Below, piece after piece: positions 62,059 through 64,000 of a DNA stretch of 64,000 nucleotides. The notes beneath the pieces were generated by a model that worked only from the letters and a program-made list of their open reading frames with translations, was not told the DNA's origin and ran no database searches. The stretch's first letter is position 1. Every line of letters starts with the position of its first letter. Source of the stretch: Gracilimonas sp017641085. GTDB taxonomy: Bacteria; Bacteroidota; Rhodothermia; Balneolales; Balneolaceae. The stretch is taken from assembly GCF_046115515.1 (NCBI RefSeq), contig NZ_CP175953.1, one strand, 5' to 3'. A program made the position numbers and the translations under genes.

Positions 62059-62397
62059 ATGCAAAATCCAAAATTTCAAATATTCAAAAGCTCAGCGAAC
62101 CAGCAATACTATTTCCGGCTAAAAGCAAAGAACGGGGAGAATATACTGAGTGGAGAGGGATATACATCCAAGAAGTCGTGTTTGAATGGAATTCAATCTG
62201 TAAAGACAAATTCGCCATATGATTCCCGGTATGAAGATCGGAAATCGGTAAATGGGCAATATTATTTCAATTTAAAGGCTTCTAATGGAGAGATCATTGG
62301 CACCAGTGAAATGTACACGACTTCTTCGGCCCGGGATAATGGGAAAGCAGCTGTGAAAAGAGATGCCCCTGGTGCCGGTATAGAGGACTTAACCTAA
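62059..62397 (+). CDS. DUF1508 (YegP-like) two-repeat protein
   Basis: About 112 residues made of two copies of the DUF1508 repeat: FQIFKSSANQQYYFRLKAKNGE with GYTSKKSCLNGIQSVK, and the same with NGQYYFNLKASNGEIIGTSE and SARDNGKAAVK. The ATG at 62059 gives the family's normal start. Function unknown; possibly stress-related. No obvious partner nearby. Confidence 0.88.
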   Translation: MQNPKFQIFKSSANQQYYFRLKAKNGENILSGEGYTSKKSCLNGIQSVKTNSPYDSRYEDRKSVNGQYYFNLKASNGEIIGTSEMYTTSSARDNGKAAVKRDAPGAGIEDLT

Positions 62398-62521
62398 TAT
62401 ATAAATAGGTTGATTTTGAACTTGCTATAGCTGTTTGGACATCAACAGTGGGTGCAAATGTTGCACTGTAAATGTGCCACTACACCATTAAAGCTGACCT
62501 AAACGCATTGCCAATCGATCG

Positions 62522-62570
62522 GCAGTCGAATAATGTAGCTGCGTGAAAGATTATAGTTTTATTCGACTGC
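62522..62570. repeat. 12-bp inverted repeat before the GspE-like gene
   Basis: GCAGTCGAATAA (62522-62533) and TTATTCGACTGC (62559-62570) are exact reverse complements separated by 25 bp. It lies 46 bp upstream of the GspE start in an otherwise gene-free 218-bp gap. It could be an operator, a leader hairpin, or the end of an inserted sequence. Confidence 0.6.
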
Positions 62571-62615
62571 TATTTTAACTTTCTTTAGCCTTATCTGTCA
62601 GAAATACATTAAAAT

Positions 62616-63782
62616 ATGCAGTTAGAATTTCGTGGATCGGTTATAAAGCAGGTCGAACAAATTATTCAAGAGGCGATTGAGGCCGGGGTAAGTGATATTC
62701 ATATTGAGCCCTACGAGAAGAAGTACCGGTTACGTTACCGGCTGGATGGGGTGCTCCAGCAGGTGGCGGATTTGCAGTTCAACCAAAAAGAAGCCATGGT
62801 TTCTCGGGTGAAGATTATGGCGGATTTGGATATCGCCGAGAAAAGGAGACCTCAGGATGGCCGGATTAAATTTAGGGCCAAAGATGGAAAAGAAGTGGAT
62901 CTTCGCGTCTCTATCCTGCCTACTCAGCACGGGGAAAAGATTGTGCTCCGGATCCTGGACAAAAGTCAGCTGCAGCTGAAACTGGAATCGCTGGGATTTG
63001 ACGAGCAGATCCTGGCAAGTTTTCGAAAAGCTATTCACAATCCATATGGGATGGTATTGGTCACCGGGCCCACCGGGAGTGGAAAGACAACCTCGTTGTA
63101 TGCGGCTCTGAATGAGCTTAACACCGATCAGGTGAATATTACCACCATTGAAGATCCCATAGAGTATAACCTGGAAGGCGTTAACCAAACGCAGGTACAC
63201 GAGGAAATCGGGCTAAGTTTTGCCCATGTGCTGCGCTCTATTCTCCGTCAGGACCCGAATGTCATCATGGTCGGTGAAATCCGCGATAAGCTAACAGCAG
63301 AAATTGCTATCCGGTCAGCCCTGACCGGACACATGGTCTTTTCGACGCTACACACTAATGATGCGGCTTCAGCGGTATCCCGTCTGGTAGATATGGGGGT
63401 GGAGCCTTTTCTGCTCGCCTCTTCGATTCGCCTGGTCATGGCACAGCGGCTGGTGCGGAAAATATGTGAAAATTGTATAGAGACTTATGCCCCGGATGCG
63501 CAAATTCTAAGAGATATTGGTTTGGAGGAAGGGCGAAAATACAAACGAGGGGCGGGTTGCGAACAATGCAACCACACAGGTTATCGGGGCCGGACAGCCC
63601 TCATCGAACTATTGGTTTTTGACCCCCAAATTACGGAAAAAGTACTTCAGCACGCCGATGCGGGAGAGATTAAGCAGGTGGCCAAGAAAGGGGGGATGAC
63701 CACCCTGAGAGAGGCGGGCATAGAAAAAGTAAAAAACTTTGTAACAACCGTGGAAGAAATTTATCGTGAAACTGTACTGTAA
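62616..63782 (+). CDS. GspE/PulE/PilB-type secretion ATPase, short form
   Basis: A 388-aa ATPase. Motifs: Walker A GPTGSGKTT (151-159, Lys157), Asp box ITTIEDPIEYNLEG, Walker B VIMVGEIRD, His box TGHMVFSTLHTND, and a zinc site with CENC then CEQCNHTGYRGR. The usual GspE/PilB N-terminal domain of about 150 residues is missing; the protein begins in the N2 domain (SDIHIEPYEKKYRLRYRLDG). It powers pseudopilus or pilus assembly. A signal-peptide protein gene follows after 62 bp. Confidence 0.92.
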   Translation: MQLEFRGSVIKQVEQIIQEAIEAGVSDIHIEPYEKKYRLRYRLDGVLQQVADLQFNQKEAMVSRVKIMADLDIAEKRRPQDGRIKFRAKDGKEVDLRVSILPTQHGEKIVLRILDKSQLQLKLESLGFDEQILASFRKAIHNPYGMVLVTGPTGSGKTTSLYAALNELNTDQVNITTIEDPIEYNLEGVNQTQVHEEIGLSFAHVLRSILRQDPNVIMVGEIRDKLTAEIAIRSALTGHMVFSTLHTNDAASAVSRLVDMGVEPFLLASSIRLVMAQRLVRKICENCIETYAPDAQILRDIGLEEGRKYKRGAGCEQCNHTGYRGRTALIELLVFDPQITEKVLQHADAGEIKQVAKKGGMTTLREAGIEKVKNFVTTVEEIYRETVL

Positions 63783-63844
63783 TAATGCTATAGTAAATCC
63801 AACACAACCATGATTATAGATTTAAGCGCCAACAGCCTGTTCTT

Positions 63845-64000
63845 ATGAAAAACATTGTATTACTCGTTAGCATAGTATGGCTCGGTTTAGGGGGAATAGG
63901 GTTGGCTTTTGGTCAGGTGCAACCTGACACGCTGCAAGAAGGTGCTGCGGCCCCTGATACGGCAGACACCTTTATTACCTATCTGAAATCCATTACCGAT
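63845..64000 (+). CDS. N-terminal part of a secreted protein (cut by the window edge)
   Basis: Fifty-two residues are visible: a signal peptide (MKNIVLLVSIVWLGLGGIGL, cleavage near AFGQ), then an Asp/Ala/Pro-rich linker and TFITYLKSITD. No family can be named from this much. It directly follows the GspE-like ATPase, so a secretin or other secretion-system component is possible. Confidence 0.6.
   Translation, partial: MKNIVLLVSIVWLGLGGIGLAFGQVQPDTLQEGAAAPDTADTFITYLKSITD

Larger units (their letters stand above)
47960..64000. mobile_element. Integrated genomic island, left part (right end not seen)
   Basis: The left boundary is the tRNA-Leu fragment. Content: a P4-type integrase, restriction-methylation remnant, candidate defence operon, a repressor-controlled operon, phage-type recombination genes and RadC. 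Most of it is AT-rich compared with the left 48 kb. No second copy of the tRNA 3' sequence was found to the right by eye, so the island either continues beyond 64000 or its other end has decayed. The GspE-like gene at 62616 resembles backbone in base composition; whether it lies inside is open. Confidence 0.6.

Overview
The window looks like a chromosome segment of a Balneolota/Rhodothermota-type member of the Bacteroidota group (Gracilimonas- or Balneola-like). The evidence is indirect: a C-terminal type IX secretion sorting domain on a 1013-aa secreted protein, many lipoproteins and secreted peptidases, a BlaI/M56-TonB pair, and long AT-rich palindromes between genes. No 16S rRNA or other species marker is present, so this placement is inference.

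Positions 1 to about 47,900 read as chromosomal backbone. A PIN toxin with a clipped antitoxin opens the window. Next are aromatic catabolism genes: paaA-paaB-paaC-paaD and a paaG-like gene on the minus strand (phenylacetyl-CoA epoxidation and ring isomerisation), then hppD and hmgA on the plus strand (tyrosine to maleylacetoacetate). A set of secreted enzymes and lipoproteins follows (M61 peptidase, DUF305, LVIVD-repeat protein, M24 peptidase, FG-GAP protein), together with two acyl-CoA synthetases. A beta-oxidation cluster (acyl-CoA synthetase, fused FadN-like enzyme, thiolase, dienoyl-CoA-reductase-like SDR) is interrupted by a small element with inverted-repeat ends that carries a frameshifted four-helix-bundle gene. 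Then come an oxidoreductase, PspC, the BlaI/M56-TonB sensor pair, two DNA photolyases of different classes, rarA, a macro-domain protein, an FMN reductase, a two-component system, an M1 peptidase and a lone receiver protein.

From about 47,903 the character changes. The 3' half of a tRNA-Leu(UAA) gene, starting in the anticodon loop, lies 160 bp from a tyrosine integrase. This marks the left end of an integrated island. No intact tRNA-Leu is visible to the right, so the island may continue past the window. Its cargo is mostly AT-rich. It includes an 80-aa remnant that looks like the two ends of a type IIG restriction-methylation enzyme, and then a tight four-gene operon (49,809-55,750): a soluble protein with two GHKL ATPase modules (MORC/HSP90-like plus histidine-kinase-like), a response regulator with an unknown output domain, a His-rich unknown protein, and a gamma-class N6-adenine DNA methyltransferase without a recognisable nuclease. 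I regard this as the best candidate for an undescribed system, probably defence against phage or plasmids. Further right are a small repressor-controlled operon, a phage-type recombination module (DUF932 protein, YqaJ exonuclease, SSB-like protein), RadC, a DUF1508 protein and a short GspE-type ATPase.

The sequence also shows several palindrome families between genes, a helically phased array of GTTAAC sites, a remnant of a second photolyase allele, and two small genes (51 and 43 aa) that are easy to miss.
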